DNA from: Pseudomonadota bacterium
GTDB taxonomy: Bacteria > Pseudomonadota > Gammaproteobacteria > Burkholderiales > Burkholderiaceae_E
Assembly (NCBI GenBank): GCA_963204785.1
Contig: CAUJHG010000016.1
Location: forward strand, 1 to 41,627
DNA length: 41,627 nucleotides
Reading direction: 5' to 3'
Within the stretch, counting starts at the first letter, position 1. Each line of letters begins with the position of its first letter. Positions 1 through 8,730 of this stretch are shown piece after piece. The translations under genes and the position numbers were made by a program. The notes beneath the pieces were generated by a model that was given only the letters and a program-made list of their open reading frames with translations, was not told the DNA's origin and did no database searches.

Positions 1-237
1 CCGCTCGGACATGACGGCGAGCCAGTCGACCTTCTCGCTCACCGACACGAAACGCGGCTCCGGCGGGGAGCGATCCTCGGCCACTGCCGCCGCCAGCGCC
101 GAGCGCACCGACGCGGACATCGGCTCGTACTGCTGCGGGCCAGCATGAGCCTGCCCCGCCAGGAACGCCGCGGCCAGCGCCGCGGCGGCGCGCAGGCTTC
201 GCGAGGGGGCAGTTCCGCGACGAAAGACGATGGACAT
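1..237 (-). CDS. Lytic transglycosylase-like protein, N-terminal fragment
   Basis: Only the first 79 codons are in the window; the gene runs off the left edge. The start at 237 opens with a basic segment (MSIVFRRG) followed by an Ala/Leu-rich core ending in GQAHA, a clear Sec signal peptide with an AxA-type cleavage site near residue 32. After it come about 47 residues including PRFVSVSEKVDWLAVMSER, which resembles the segment ahead of the SLT catalytic domain in proteins encoded next to proS in Burkholderiales. If so, the product is a periplasmic murein-cleaving enzyme. The catalytic domain itself is outside the window, so the family call rests on the signal peptide, this short segment and the position behind proS. 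A TAGAAT hexamer at 278-283 (minus strand) could be its -10 element. Confidence 0.6.
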   Translation of the reverse strand, partial: MSIVFRRGTAPSRSLRAAAALAAAFLAGQAHAGPQQYEPMSASVRSALAAAVAEDRSPPEPRFVSVSEKVDWLAVMSER

Positions 238-395
238 CAGGCTCGACGGCAGGGACGCTTGCAGATGGACCCCATCGATTCTAGCGATGCAGCGCCCTCG
301 GCCCCGCACCGTCCGGCCGATCCGCGCGGCCTGTCGTCAGTCCGCGAACGGCCGAGGAATGGTCCGCTGCCGGGTTCGCGCGATCGAGCCTGCTG

Positions 396-2192
396 TCAGC
401 TGCGGGCGAGCGCCTCGCGCACCGCGGCGGCGGCCTGACCGGCGCCCACCGGGCTGTTCGCCAGGTCGCGTCGCACCACCAGTTCCACCTTGCCTTCCTT
501 CAGGCTGCGCTCGCCGACAGTCACCCGCACCGGCACCCCGATCAGCTCCCAGTCCGCGAACATCGCGCCCGGCCGCTCGTCGCGGTCGTCCAGCAGCACG
601 TCCACCCCCGCCTCCAGCAGCTCCGCGTAGAGCGCGTCTGCCACCTCCCTCACCTGGGCCGACTTCGCGTACCCCAGCGGACAGATCACCACCTCGAAGG
701 GCGCGATCGCGCGGGGCCAGACGATGCCGCGCTCGTCGTGGTTCTGCTCGATCGCGGCGCCCAGCAGGCGGGTGACGCCGATGCCGTAGCAGCCCATCTC
801 GAGCAGCTTGCTCCTGCCGTCGTCGTCGACGAACGCGGCGTTCAGCGCCTCCGAGTACTTCGTGCCCAGGTAGAACACGTGGCCGACCTCGATCCCCCGC
901 TGGATGGACAGCGCACCCTTGCCGTCGGGCGAAGGGTCGCCTTCGACGACGTTGCGGATGTCGGCCACCTGCAGCTGCCCGCCGCGCTCGCCGAGCGCCG
1001 GCAGCACGTCGCGGTCCCAGTTGACGCCGGTGTAGTGGAAGCCGGCCTCGTTGGCGCCGCAGACGAAGTCGCTCATGTTGGCCACGGTGCGGTCGGCCAC
1101 CACGCGCACCGGCTTCGCCGTGCCGATGGGCCCCAGGTAACCGGGCTCGCAGCCGAAGTGGTCGACGATCTCGGCCTCGGTGGCGAAGCGGAAGCCCTTC
1201 AGGCCCTCGACCTTGCCAGCCTTGACCTCGTTGAGTTCGTGGTCGCCGCGCACCAGCAGCAGCCAGATCTCGGTGGCCACGACGCGGGGCCTGCCGGCCA
1301 GGTCCTCGGCGCCGTCCTTGACCGGCTCGTGGCGATCGACCGCGAGGACGATCGACTTCACGGTGCGCGCCAGCGGCAGCCCGAGCAGCTCGGCGACGTC
1401 CTCGCAGCGCGCCTTGCCTGGCGTGGACGCCTTGACCAGCGGCTCGGTGGCCGCGGCGCGCGCGGCGATCAGCGGCAGGGCCTCGGCCAGCACCACGTTG
1501 GCGGCGTAGCCGGAATCCGGACAGTACGCGATCGCGTCCTCGCCGGTGTCGGCGATCACCTGGAACTCGTGGCTCGCCGAGCCGCCGATGGCGCCGGTGT
1601 CGGCGGCCACCGCGCGGTAGCTCAGACCCATGCGATCGAAGATCCGACAGTAGGCGTCGAACATCGCCTGGTAGCTGCGCAGCGCCGACTCGCGGTCGCG
1701 GTCGAAGGAGTAGGCGTCCTTCATCGTGAACTCGCGCCCGCGCATCACGCCGAAGCGCGGACGGCGCTCGTCGCGGAACTTGGTCTGGATGTGATAGAAA
1801 TTCTTCGGCAGCTGGCGGTAGCTGCGCAGGTCCTGGCGGGCGATGTCGGTGACCACCTCCTCGGAGGTCGGCTGGACGATGAAGTCGCGCCCGTGCCGAT
1901 CCTTCACGCGCAGCAGTTCCGGCCCGTACTGCTCCCAGCGGCCGGACTCCATCCACAGCTCGGCCGGCTGCACCACCGGCATCAGCAGCTCGATCGCGCC
2001 GGCGCGGTTCATCTCCTCGCGGATGATCGCCTCGATGCGGCGGATCACGCGCAGGCCCATCGGCATGTAGCTGTAGATGCCGCCGGCGAGCCGCTTGATC
2101 ATGCCTGCGCGGGTCATCAGGCGATGGCTGAGGATCTCGGCGTCGGAGGGCGCCTCCTTGAGCGTGGAAACGTGGAAGCGCGATGCCTTCAT
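396..2192 (-). CDS. proS: Prolyl-tRNA synthetase (class II, bacterial type)
   Basis: Charges tRNA-Pro with proline in the cytoplasm. The 598-residue product starts [15 protein letters not shown] and has the class II signatures in order: motif 1 around [18 protein letters not shown] (about residues 30-50), motif 2 with [17 protein letters not shown] (about 135-155), then the editing (INS) insertion with SGYAANVV and GDHELNE, and motif 3 with [17 protein letters not shown]. The anticodon-binding domain follows ([28 protein letters not shown]). Its length matches the bacterial form that carries the editing insertion. The frame stays open upstream to 3146, but that part is antisense to rppH, so the start at 2192 was chosen because it matches the conserved N-terminus. 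It is divergent from rppH with 81 bp between the start codons. Confidence 0.97.
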   Translation of the reverse strand: MKASRFHVSTLKEAPSDAEILSHRLMTRAGMIKRLAGGIYSYMPMGLRVIRRIEAIIREEMNRAGAIELLMPVVQPAELWMESGRWEQYGPELLRVKDRHGRDFIVQPTSEEVVTDIARQDLRSYRQLPKNFYHIQTKFRDERRPRFGVMRGREFTMKDAYSFDRDRESALRSYQAMFDAYCRIFDRMGLSYRAVAADTGAIGGSASHEFQVIADTGEDAIAYCPDSGYAANVVLAEALPLIAARAAATEPLVKASTPGKARCEDVAELLGLPLARTVKSIVLAVDRHEPVKDGAEDLAGRPRVVATEIWLLLVRGDHELNEVKAGKVEGLKGFRFATEAEIVDHFGCEPGYLGPIGTAKPVRVVADRTVANMSDFVCGANEAGFHYTGVNWDRDVLPALGERGGQLQVADIRNVVEGDPSPDGKGALSIQRGIEVGHVFYLGTKYSEALNAAFVDDDGRSKLLEMGCYGIGVTRLLGAAIEQNHDERGIVWPRAIAPFEVVICPLGYAKSAQVREVADALYAELLEAGVDVLLDDRDERPGAMFADWELIGVPVRVTVGERSLKEGKVELVVRRDLANSPVGAGQAAAAVREALARS

Positions 2193-2234
2193 TGAGGTAT
2201 TCCGGGAAACGTCCGACGCTGGGGATTGCGCCGA

Positions 2235-2240
2235 TATAAT
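2235..2240 (+). promoter_or_regulatory. Perfect -10 hexamer upstream of rppH
   Basis: TATAAT stands 33 bp before the rppH start codon in the 81-bp proS/rppH divergent gap. No good -35 hexamer is visible 16-18 bp upstream, so only the -10 element is supported. Confidence 0.45.
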
Positions 2241-2273
2241 CCGGTCAATTCTAAAGGATCGAGGGGTGTCGTC

Positions 2274-2990
2274 ATGCTGGACCGGGACGGCTACCGCCCC
2301 AACGTCGGCATCATCCTGGTCAACAGCAGGAACGAGGTCTTCTGGGGAAAGCGGATCAGGGAGCACTCGTGGCAGTTCCCGCAGGGGGGAATCAAGCGGG
2401 GCGAGTCGCCCGAGCAGGCGATGTACCGCGAACTGCACGAGGAGGTGGGGCTTCGGCCCGAGCACGTGCGCATCATCGCGCGCACCCGGGACTGGCTGCG
2501 CTACGACGTTCCCACCAACTGGGTGCGCCGCGACTGGCGCGGCCACTACCGCGGACAGAAGCAGATCTGGTTCCTGCTGCGCATGGTCGGGCGCGACTGC
2601 GACGTGCAGCTGCGCGCAACCGAGCATCCGGAGTTCGACGCCTGGCGCTGGAACGAGTACTGGATCCCGCTGAACTCGGTGATCGAGTTCAAGCGCGAGG
2701 TCTACCGGATGGCGCTCGACGAGCTCTCGCGCCACCTGTTCAGGACGCAGGAGGCTCCGCGCTTCCTGCGCCACAGGGGCCGGCCGCGGCGCACGCGCGA
2801 GGCTGGCGCGAGCGCCGAGGCAGGCAGCGAGCCGGCGACCGGATCGATTCCTTCGAGGCCAACGCTGCCCGCCACGGACTCGGCCGCAGCAAGGTCGGCG
2901 AGCGCAGCCGCAGCCGGCGGCAGACGCCCCGCCGAAGCACGGATCGACACCCTCCCAGACCCACCGGACAAGGCCCCGATCAAGGCCTGA
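2274..2990 (+). CDS. rppH: RNA pyrophosphohydrolase (Nudix) with low-complexity tail
   Basis: Removes pyrophosphate from the 5' triphosphate of mRNA and so triggers RNase E-dependent decay. The product begins [17 protein letters not shown], typical of RppH, and carries a full Nudix box: [20 protein letters not shown] followed by VGL at about residues 38-60. The core ends near residue 160 ([14 protein letters not shown]). About 75 further residues rich in Arg, Ala, Ser and Pro follow, giving 238 residues against roughly 160-220 in most relatives; this tail looks disordered. The ATG at 2274 was chosen because the conserved MLDRDGYR start is there. An in-frame start at 2226 lies upstream of the -10 hexamer and is unlikely. 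Divergent from proS, as is common in Burkholderiales. Confidence 0.95.
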   Translation: MLDRDGYRPNVGIILVNSRNEVFWGKRIREHSWQFPQGGIKRGESPEQAMYRELHEEVGLRPEHVRIIARTRDWLRYDVPTNWVRRDWRGHYRGQKQIWFLLRMVGRDCDVQLRATEHPEFDAWRWNEYWIPLNSVIEFKREVYRMALDELSRHLFRTQEAPRFLRHRGRPRRTREAGASAEAGSEPATGSIPSRPTLPATDSAAARSASAAAAGGRRPAEARIDTLPDPPDKAPIKA

Positions 2991-3081
2991 GCAACCGGGG
3001 CGAGGCAGCAGGCGCGCGCCGCACCGCCCCCACCCTCGCGCAAGGCGCTGCGCGTCACCATCACCACCCGGGGAATCCAGC

Positions 3082-3879
3082 ATGAGCACTGCTTCCGAGC
3101 CGAAGGGCGAATGCGACGTGAAGGTCGACCGGCACGGGCCGGTCACGGTGCTGACGCTGTCCTACCCCGAGCGGCGCAACGCGCTTGCGCTGGCGCTGCG
3201 CGCGCGGCTGCTGACCGAGCTCGAGACCGCGCTCGACGACGCCGACTGCCGTGTGATCGTGCTCACCGGCGCGGGCGCGCACTTCTGCTCGGGTGGCGAC
3301 ATCACCAGCTTCGAGGGCGTCACGCCCGCCAGGGGCCGCAGCCGCATGCAGTTCGTGCACCGCATCATGCGGCTGCTGATCCGCGGCGAGAAGCCGGTGA
3401 TCGCTGCGGTCGAGGGCCATGCCGCAGGAGCCGGGATGTGCCTGGCGGCCGCCTGCGACATCGTGGTCGCCTCGACCGAGGCGAAATTCTCCTGCACCTT
3501 CAACCGCATCGGGCTGCTGCCCGATCTCGCGGGGCTGTGGTCGATCCCGAACCGCATCGGCATGGGACGCGCCAGGTACTGGATCATGAGCGGCCGCGTG
3601 ATGGACGCCGCCAGCGCGCAGGCCCAGGGGATGGCCGAGGAGCTCTGCGCCCCGGGCAGCGCGCTCGAGACGGCCCTGGCGCTCGCGCAGGAGGTCGCCC
3701 AGGTCTCGCCGCTGTCCAACGGAATGGTGAAGTCGGTGCTCGCGCGCGGACCGATGCCGCTGGAGGACCTCATGTCCGCCGAGACCGACGCCCAGGCGGT
3801 GCTGTTCGGCACCGAGGACTTCCAGGAAGGGCGCAAGGCCTTCCTGGCCAAACGGAAGCCGGAGTTCCGGGGACGCTGA
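3082..3879 (+). CDS. Enoyl-CoA hydratase/isomerase family protein (PaaG-like)
   Basis: A 265-residue crotonase-fold protein acting on CoA thioesters. The oxyanion-hole segments are visible: [11 protein letters not shown] (about residues 72-82) and [18 protein letters not shown] (about 114-131). At the first catalytic position, where hydratases have Glu, this protein has a non-acidic residue. At the second, the segment [16 protein letters not shown] has Asp. That combination is more like PaaG-type enoyl-CoA isomerases than classical hydratases, so isomerase activity is as likely as hydration. The C-terminal half has the usual [23 protein letters not shown] pattern. A GGGGAA Shine-Dalgarno sequence lies just before the ATG. 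It sits 91 bp after rppH in the same direction and has no obvious pathway partner beside it. Confidence 0.85.
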   Translation: MSTASEPKGECDVKVDRHGPVTVLTLSYPERRNALALALRARLLTELETALDDADCRVIVLTGAGAHFCSGGDITSFEGVTPARGRSRMQFVHRIMRLLIRGEKPVIAAVEGHAAGAGMCLAAACDIVVASTEAKFSCTFNRIGLLPDLAGLWSIPNRIGMGRARYWIMSGRVMDAASAQAQGMAEELCAPGSALETALALAQEVAQVSPLSNGMVKSVLARGPMPLEDLMSAETDAQAVLFGTEDFQEGRKAFLAKRKPEFRGR

Positions 3880-4114
3880 CCGGGGCGCTGCGCCCGCGGA
3901 TCGCAGCGCAGCGAAGGCGCGGCCGGCAGGAGGCGAACGCCTGCAGCCGGGGCCGGCAGCGGTTATACTGCAGCGCAGCGGCATCGATCACCAGTCTGCG
4001 CGCCGCCGTCATCCGACCTCCCTCGTTCATCCCTCTTCGTCTTCCCCGACTGGTGTCGCCCCGGCGCATTGCCGCAGCGCGACAGGTCGACGCGGTATTC
4101 CCGTCAGGGGTCCT

Positions 4115-5686
4115 ATGTCGTTTGCATCGCTCGGTCTGTCCGAGCCCATCGTCCGAGCCGTCAGCGAGCTCGGCTACACCCAGCCCACGCCGATCCAGAC
4201 GCAGGCCATCCCGGCCGTGCTCTCGGGCGGCGACCTCCTCGCCGGCGCCCAGACCGGCACCGGCAAGACCGCCGGCTTCACGCTGCCGCTGCTGCAGCGC
4301 CTGATCTCCAGCCCGCCGCTGAAGGCCCCGATCGGCGGCCGGCGTGCGATCCGCGCGCTGATCCTCACGCCGACGCGCGAACTCGCGGCGCAGGTCGAGG
4401 AGAGCGTGCGCCAGTACTCCCGGCACCTGAAGATCAGCTCGATGACCGTGTTCGGCGGCGTCAACATCAACCCCCAGATCCGGCAGCTGCAGGCCGGGGT
4501 CGACGTGCTCGTGGCCACGCCTGGCCGGCTGCTCGATCACGTCGGGCAGAACACCGTCGATCTCTCCGGCGTGGAGATCCTCGTGCTCGACGAGGCGGAC
4601 CGGATGCTCGACATGGGCTTCATCCGCGACATCCGCAAGATCCTCGCGCTGCTGCCGAAGAAGCGGCAGAACCTGCTCTTCTCGGCCACCTTCTCCGACG
4701 AGATCAAGGCGCTGGCCGACGACCTTCTGAACCGCCCGGCGATGATCGAGGTCGCACGCCGCAATGCGCCGGCCGAACTGGTCGACCAGAAGGTCGTGCT
4801 GGTCGACAAGAACCGCAAGCGTCCGCTGCTCTCCAAGCTCATCCAGGAGAACAACTGGTTCCAGGTGCTGGTGTTCACCCGCACCAAGCACGGCGCCAAC
4901 CGACTGGCCGAACTGCTGAACAAGGACGGCATCAGCGCGCTGGCGATCCACGGCAACAAGAGCCAGGGGGCGCGCACGCGGGCGCTCTCCGAGTTCAAGG
5001 ACGGCACGCTGCAGGTGCTCGTGGCCACCGACATCGCTGCACGCGGCATCGACATCGACGAACTGCCGCACGTGGTCAACTTCGAGCTGCCCAACGTCCC
5101 CGAGGACTACGTGCACCGCATCGGCCGCACCGGTCGCGCCGGAATGAGCGGCGAGGCCCTGTCGCTGGTGTGCGTGGACGAGCACAAGTTCCTCGCGGAC
5201 ATCGAGCGCCTGCTCAAGCGCCAGCTGCCGAGGCTGGAGATTCCCGGCTTCGAACCGGATCTGTCGATCAAGCCGGTGCCGATCCCGATGGGGCGCAGCG
5301 CGCGCGGCCAGCAGTACGACGACGGCCTGGGCGAATCGACGCGCCCGCCGCTGCCGCCGCGCGGCAACCGCGGTGGGCAGCGATCCGGCCAGGGCGGCCG
5401 ATCGGCGCAGGGCGGTACCGGGCACGGCAAGGGCGGCCACGGCTCGACGAGCCATCCGGCGCCGCCGCGCGGCGGCCATCCGCCCGCAGCGCGGGGACCG
5501 CAGGCCCAGCGCCCACAGCAGGGACAGGCGCAGCGCGCAGCCTCGGCAGGCGGGCACGTCGCGTCGAGCCAGTCGGGCAGCCCGTCTGCAGGCGCTGCGC
5601 AGCGCCCGGGCGGCGCGGCACGGCCGGCGCAACCAGCGGGCGGGATGGGCTTTCGAGGAATGACCAGCCGCGGACGCGGCCGCTGA
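4115..5686 (+). CDS. rhlE: DEAD-box ATP-dependent RNA helicase, RhlE type
   Basis: Unwinds RNA duplexes, typically in ribosome assembly and mRNA turnover. The 523-residue product has all core motifs: Q motif ([29 protein letters not shown]), Walker A AQTGTGKT at residues 45-52, [18 protein letters not shown] at 159-162, SAT in [10 protein letters not shown], and the C-terminal RecA-like motifs [23 protein letters not shown] and [10 protein letters not shown]. After about residue 400 the chain becomes a Gly/Gln/Arg/Pro-rich tail of roughly 120 residues, as is usual for RhlE proteins and probably an RNA-binding disordered region. The 235-bp gap upstream holds a -10-like TATACT at 3964-3969 but no convincing -35. 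Convergent with the downstream FAH-family gene. Confidence 0.93.
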   Translation: MSFASLGLSEPIVRAVSELGYTQPTPIQTQAIPAVLSGGDLLAGAQTGTGKTAGFTLPLLQRLISSPPLKAPIGGRRAIRALILTPTRELAAQVEESVRQYSRHLKISSMTVFGGVNINPQIRQLQAGVDVLVATPGRLLDHVGQNTVDLSGVEILVLDEADRMLDMGFIRDIRKILALLPKKRQNLLFSATFSDEIKALADDLLNRPAMIEVARRNAPAELVDQKVVLVDKNRKRPLLSKLIQENNWFQVLVFTRTKHGANRLAELLNKDGISALAIHGNKSQGARTRALSEFKDGTLQVLVATDIAARGIDIDELPHVVNFELPNVPEDYVHRIGRTGRAGMSGEALSLVCVDEHKFLADIERLLKRQLPRLEIPGFEPDLSIKPVPIPMGRSARGQQYDDGLGESTRPPLPPRGNRGGQRSGQGGRSAQGGTGHGKGGHGSTSHPAPPRGGHPPAARGPQAQRPQQGQAQRAASAGGHVASSQSGSPSAGAAQRPGGAARPAQPAGGMGFRGMTSRGRGR

Positions 5687-5769
5687 CCGGTTCCGGCAGC
5701 GGCGGGCTCCGTCGCCGCCATTTCCCGTTTCCGAAGATGCGCGGCGCCCGCGCCCGGCGTGCCGGCTGA

Positions 5770-5804
5770 GCAGCAGGCGCCGGCACGAACGGCGCTCCTG
5801 CTGC
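5770..5804. terminator. Hairpin between convergent genes
   Basis: GCAGCAGG (5770-5777) pairs with CCTGCTGC (5797-5804). The stem continues with CGCC/GGCG after a 2-nt bulge, around a 9-nt loop. It lies between the ends of rhlE and the FAH-family gene and could stop transcripts from both sides. There is no U-run, so intrinsic termination is uncertain. Confidence 0.35.
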
Positions 5805-5831
5805 GCGCCGCTGGCGCCGAAGCGCTCCCGG

Positions 5832-6680
5832 TCAGAGCTGGAACTTCACGACCTTGCAGTGCTGCTCGCCCAGGCCCTCGATGCCCAACGACAGCACATC
5901 ACCGGCTTTCAGGAACTGTGGCGGCTTCATCCCCGCACCCACGCCCGGCGGCGTTCCGGTGGTGATCAGATCCCCCGGGTTCAGGGTCATCAGCCGGCTC
6001 AGGTAGGCGATCAGCGCCGCACAGTCGAAGATCATCTTCCGCGTGCTGCCACGCTGGCGCGGCTCGCCATTGAGGTCGAGCCACAGCGACAGCCGCTGCG
6101 GGTCGGGCACTTCATCGGCGCTCACGAGCCAGGGGCCGACCGGACCGAAGGTGTCGAAACCCTTGCCCTTGTCCCAGGTGGGACCGTGCTCCATCTGCCA
6201 CTCGCGCTCGGAGACATCGTTGACGAGCACGTAGCCGGCGACATGCTCGAGCGCCGCCTTGCGGGTGACGTGACGAGCCCGGGTGCCGATCACGATCCCC
6301 AGCTCCACCTCCCAGTCGGTCTTCACCGACCCCTTGGGGAGCATGATGTCGTCGTTGGCGCCCTGCATCGACGACAGGGTCTTGTGGAAGACCACCGGCT
6401 CCTTCGGCACCGGGTTGCCCGTCTCGGCCGCGTGGTCCCGGTAGTTCAGGCCGATCGCGACGAACTTGGTGGCGCCGGTGAACGGGACTCCCATGCGCGG
6501 GCGCCCGCGCACCACGGGCAGGCGCGAAGGACGGATCCTCGCAAGCCGCGCAAGTCCCTTCGGCGAAAGCTGCTCCGGACCGATGTCCGCCACCACCCCG
6601 GACAGGTCGCGCAGCACGCCTTCCTCGTCGATCAGCCCCGGCTTCTCCCTGCCGGCCCGGCCATAACGCACCAGTTTCAT
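5832..6680 (-). CDS. Fumarylacetoacetate hydrolase (FAH) family protein
   Basis: A 282-residue protein of the FAH superfamily, which contains metal-dependent C-C bond hydrolases, decarboxylases and isomerases of acylpyruvates and related 2-oxo acids. The N-terminal region (MKLVRYGRAGREKPGLID) resembles the small domain of these proteins. The catalytic domain shows FVAIGLNYRDHAAETG, the metal-binding DWEVELGIVIG (Glu-x-Glu) near residues 122-132, NDVSEREWQ with the third acidic ligand, KGFDTFGPVGPWLV and the conserved TGTPPGVG near residue 243. The substrate cannot be told from the sequence; members of this shape are often annotated as 2-hydroxyhepta-2,4-diene-1,7-dioate isomerase or ureidoglycolate lyase. 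Its ATG overlaps the stop of the upstream ABC exporter gene by 4 bp, so the two are probably translationally coupled. Confidence 0.88.
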   Translation of the reverse strand: MKLVRYGRAGREKPGLIDEEGVLRDLSGVVADIGPEQLSPKGLARLARIRPSRLPVVRGRPRMGVPFTGATKFVAIGLNYRDHAAETGNPVPKEPVVFHKTLSSMQGANDDIMLPKGSVKTDWEVELGIVIGTRARHVTRKAALEHVAGYVLVNDVSEREWQMEHGPTWDKGKGFDTFGPVGPWLVSADEVPDPQRLSLWLDLNGEPRQRGSTRKMIFDCAALIAYLSRLMTLNPGDLITTGTPPGVGAGMKPPQFLKAGDVLSLGIEGLGEQHCKVVKFQL

Positions 6681-8617
6681 CGAATCTCCTCTTCGTGGTC
6701 GAAGGTGGCGCCAGCGTCGGCCGGCGTCGGTGCGGCGGCGGCTGGCGATGCGAACTGCAGGCGCGCCAGTCGTGCGTAGAGCCCGCCACGCGCGCTGAGC
6801 TGCGCGTGCGTTCCGGACTCGACGATCCGTCCCGCATCGAGCACCACGATGCGGTCGGCGCGCACGACGGTGGCGAGCCGGTGTGCGATCACCAGCGTGG
6901 TACGGCCCTGCATCGCCTGCTCGAGCGCGTTCTGCACCAGCCGCTCGCTCTGCGCGTCGAGCGCGCTGGTGGCCTCGTCGAGCAGCAGCAGTGGCGGGTT
7001 CTTCAGCAGGGCACGCGCGATCGCGATCCGCTGGCGCTGCCCGCCGGACAGGCGCACGCCGCGCTCGCCAAGGTCGGTCCGGTAGCCCTGCGGCAGCCTC
7101 TCGATGAATTCGTGCGCGTGCGCGGCCCGGGCTGCGGCAACCACCTCGTCGTCGCTCGCATCCAGGCGCCCGTAGCGGATGTTCTCCATCGCATCGGTCG
7201 AGAACACGACGTTGTCCTGCGCGACGATCCCGACGCGCGCACGCAGCTGCGCCGGCTCCAAGCCGCGGATATCGTTGCCGTCCAGAAGGATGCGGCCCTG
7301 CTGCGGATCGTGGAAGCGCAGCAGCAGCTGGAAGAGCGTGGTCTTGCCCGAGCCCGAGGGACCGACGATCGCGACGCTCTCACCGGCAGCGACGTGCAGG
7401 TCGATGTCGGCAAGCGCGCGCTCATCGGGGCGCGACGGGTAGCAGAAGGAAAGCCGCTCGACATCCAGGGCGGCGCCGCGGGAGACGGGCACGACGGACG
7501 CGGCCGGTGCGGTCGGCGCGGTCGATGCGACGGACGCGGGCAGCGGCGAGGAGGGCGCGGGCGACAGCCGGGGCTGGCGAAGAATCCGCGGTTGCGCCGC
7601 CAGCAGCTCGAGCAGCCGCTCAGTGGCGCCGGCGGCGCGCTGGACGTCGCCGATCACCTCGGACAGCGCGCCCGTGGCGCCGGCAACGAAGGCCGCGTAG
7701 AGGATGAACTGGGTGAGCAGGCCCGCGGTCATCCGGCCCTCGATCACGGCGTGCGCGCCGAGCCACAGCACGAAGACGATCGCGCCGAACACCAGCACGA
7801 TCGCCAGCGCAGTGAGGATCGAGCGTGCGCGCGTGCGGCGCACTGCGGCCCGGAAGGCACGCTCGGTGGCAGCGTCGAAGCGCTGCGACTCGAAGCCCTC
7901 GCGCGCGAAGGCCTGCACCGTCTGGATCGCGGCGAGCCGCTCGGCGGCCATCGCGCTGGTGTCGGCGATGCGGTCCTGGCTGTCGCGCGAGAGCCTGCGC
8001 ACGCGGCGCCCGAGCACCAGGATCGGCAGCACCACCAGCAGGATCAGTCCGACGATCAGTGAAGCCAGCCGGGGGCTGGTGACCAGCATCATCACCAGGC
8101 TGCCGGCGAACAGCAGCGCGTTGCGCAAGCCCATGGAGATGCTGGTGCCCACCAGCGTCTGGATCAGCGTGGTGTCGGTGGTCAGGCGCGAGAGCACCTC
8201 GCCCGACTTCAGGGTTTCGAAGAAGCCAGGGTCCTGGCGCAGCACGTGCCGGTAGATCGCGTTGCGCAGGTCGGCGGTGACGCGCTCGCCCAGCCAGGAG
8301 ACGAAGTAGAAGCGCACGGCGGTGCCCACTGCGAGCACCACCGCGACCAGGAACAGACCGAGGAAGGAGCGGTTCACCTGGGCCTCGCCGGCAGCGCCGA
8401 CGAGCGGGGCGGCACCCCCGGAGAAGCCCATGTCGACCAGTTGCCGGAAGGCCAGCGGCACCGCGAGCGCGGCGGCCGCAGCGATCAGCAGCGCCACGCC
8501 CGCGATGGCGAACCGGGCCTTGTAGGGCGCGAGGAAAGGAAGGAGCGCGCGCAGCACGCCCAGCGCACTGCGCGAGGCAATCGCGCCGCGCCGGGCATCG
8601 TGGCTGGCGTCAGGCAT
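6677..8617 (-). CDS. MsbA-like ABC exporter (fused TMD-NBD)
   Basis: A 646-residue half-transporter that would act as a homodimer in the inner membrane. The first ~330 residues are an ABC type-1 membrane domain with about six hydrophobic segments (for example IAGVALLIAAAAALAVPLAF and LIVGLILLVVLPILVLG). A low-complexity Pro/Ala/Ser linker of about 40 residues (345-385) separates it from the nucleotide-binding domain. That domain carries Walker A GPSGSGKT (419-426), signature LSGGQ (523-527), Walker B LLLLDEATSALD and the H-loop HRLATV. Such exporters move lipids, peptides or drugs; the substrate is not readable here. The downstream FAH-family gene overlaps its stop codon. The stop of the RHS gene lies 113 bp upstream, with no terminator visible between them. 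Confidence 0.9.
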   Translation of the reverse strand: MPDASHDARRGAIASRSALGVLRALLPFLAPYKARFAIAGVALLIAAAAALAVPLAFRQLVDMGFSGGAAPLVGAAGEAQVNRSFLGLFLVAVVLAVGTAVRFYFVSWLGERVTADLRNAIYRHVLRQDPGFFETLKSGEVLSRLTTDTTLIQTLVGTSISMGLRNALLFAGSLVMMLVTSPRLASLIVGLILLVVLPILVLGRRVRRLSRDSQDRIADTSAMAAERLAAIQTVQAFAREGFESQRFDAATERAFRAAVRRTRARSILTALAIVLVFGAIVFVLWLGAHAVIEGRMTAGLLTQFILYAAFVAGATGALSEVIGDVQRAAGATERLLELLAAQPRILRQPRLSPAPSSPLPASVASTAPTAPAASVVPVSRGAALDVERLSFCYPSRPDERALADIDLHVAAGESVAIVGPSGSGKTTLFQLLLRFHDPQQGRILLDGNDIRGLEPAQLRARVGIVAQDNVVFSTDAMENIRYGRLDASDDEVVAAARAAHAHEFIERLPQGYRTDLGERGVRLSGGQRQRIAIARALLKNPPLLLLDEATSALDAQSERLVQNALEQAMQGRTTLVIAHRLATVVRADRIVVLDAGRIVESGTHAQLSARGGLYARLARLQFASPAAAAPTPADAGATFDHEEEIR

Positions 8618-8730
8618 GGTCCGTCATGGTATCCGGTCGCTGCGAATGCCGCTGCCGCGATTGCGTCCCGCCGCTGCGCGATCACCACGGGGGCCCCCCT
8701 GCTCCCGGCGCCGGGCTTGAGCATCGAAGG

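Noticed and set aside
396..3146. A 916-residue version of ProS
   Set aside because: The extra N-terminal 318 residues are antisense to rppH and low-complexity; conserved ProS begins at 2192.
8485..8724. Small frame starting six bases after the RHS stop, as an immunity gene
   Set aside because: More than half lies in another frame of the ABC exporter's start region. It has no ribosome site and no protein-like pattern beyond that of a shadow frame.
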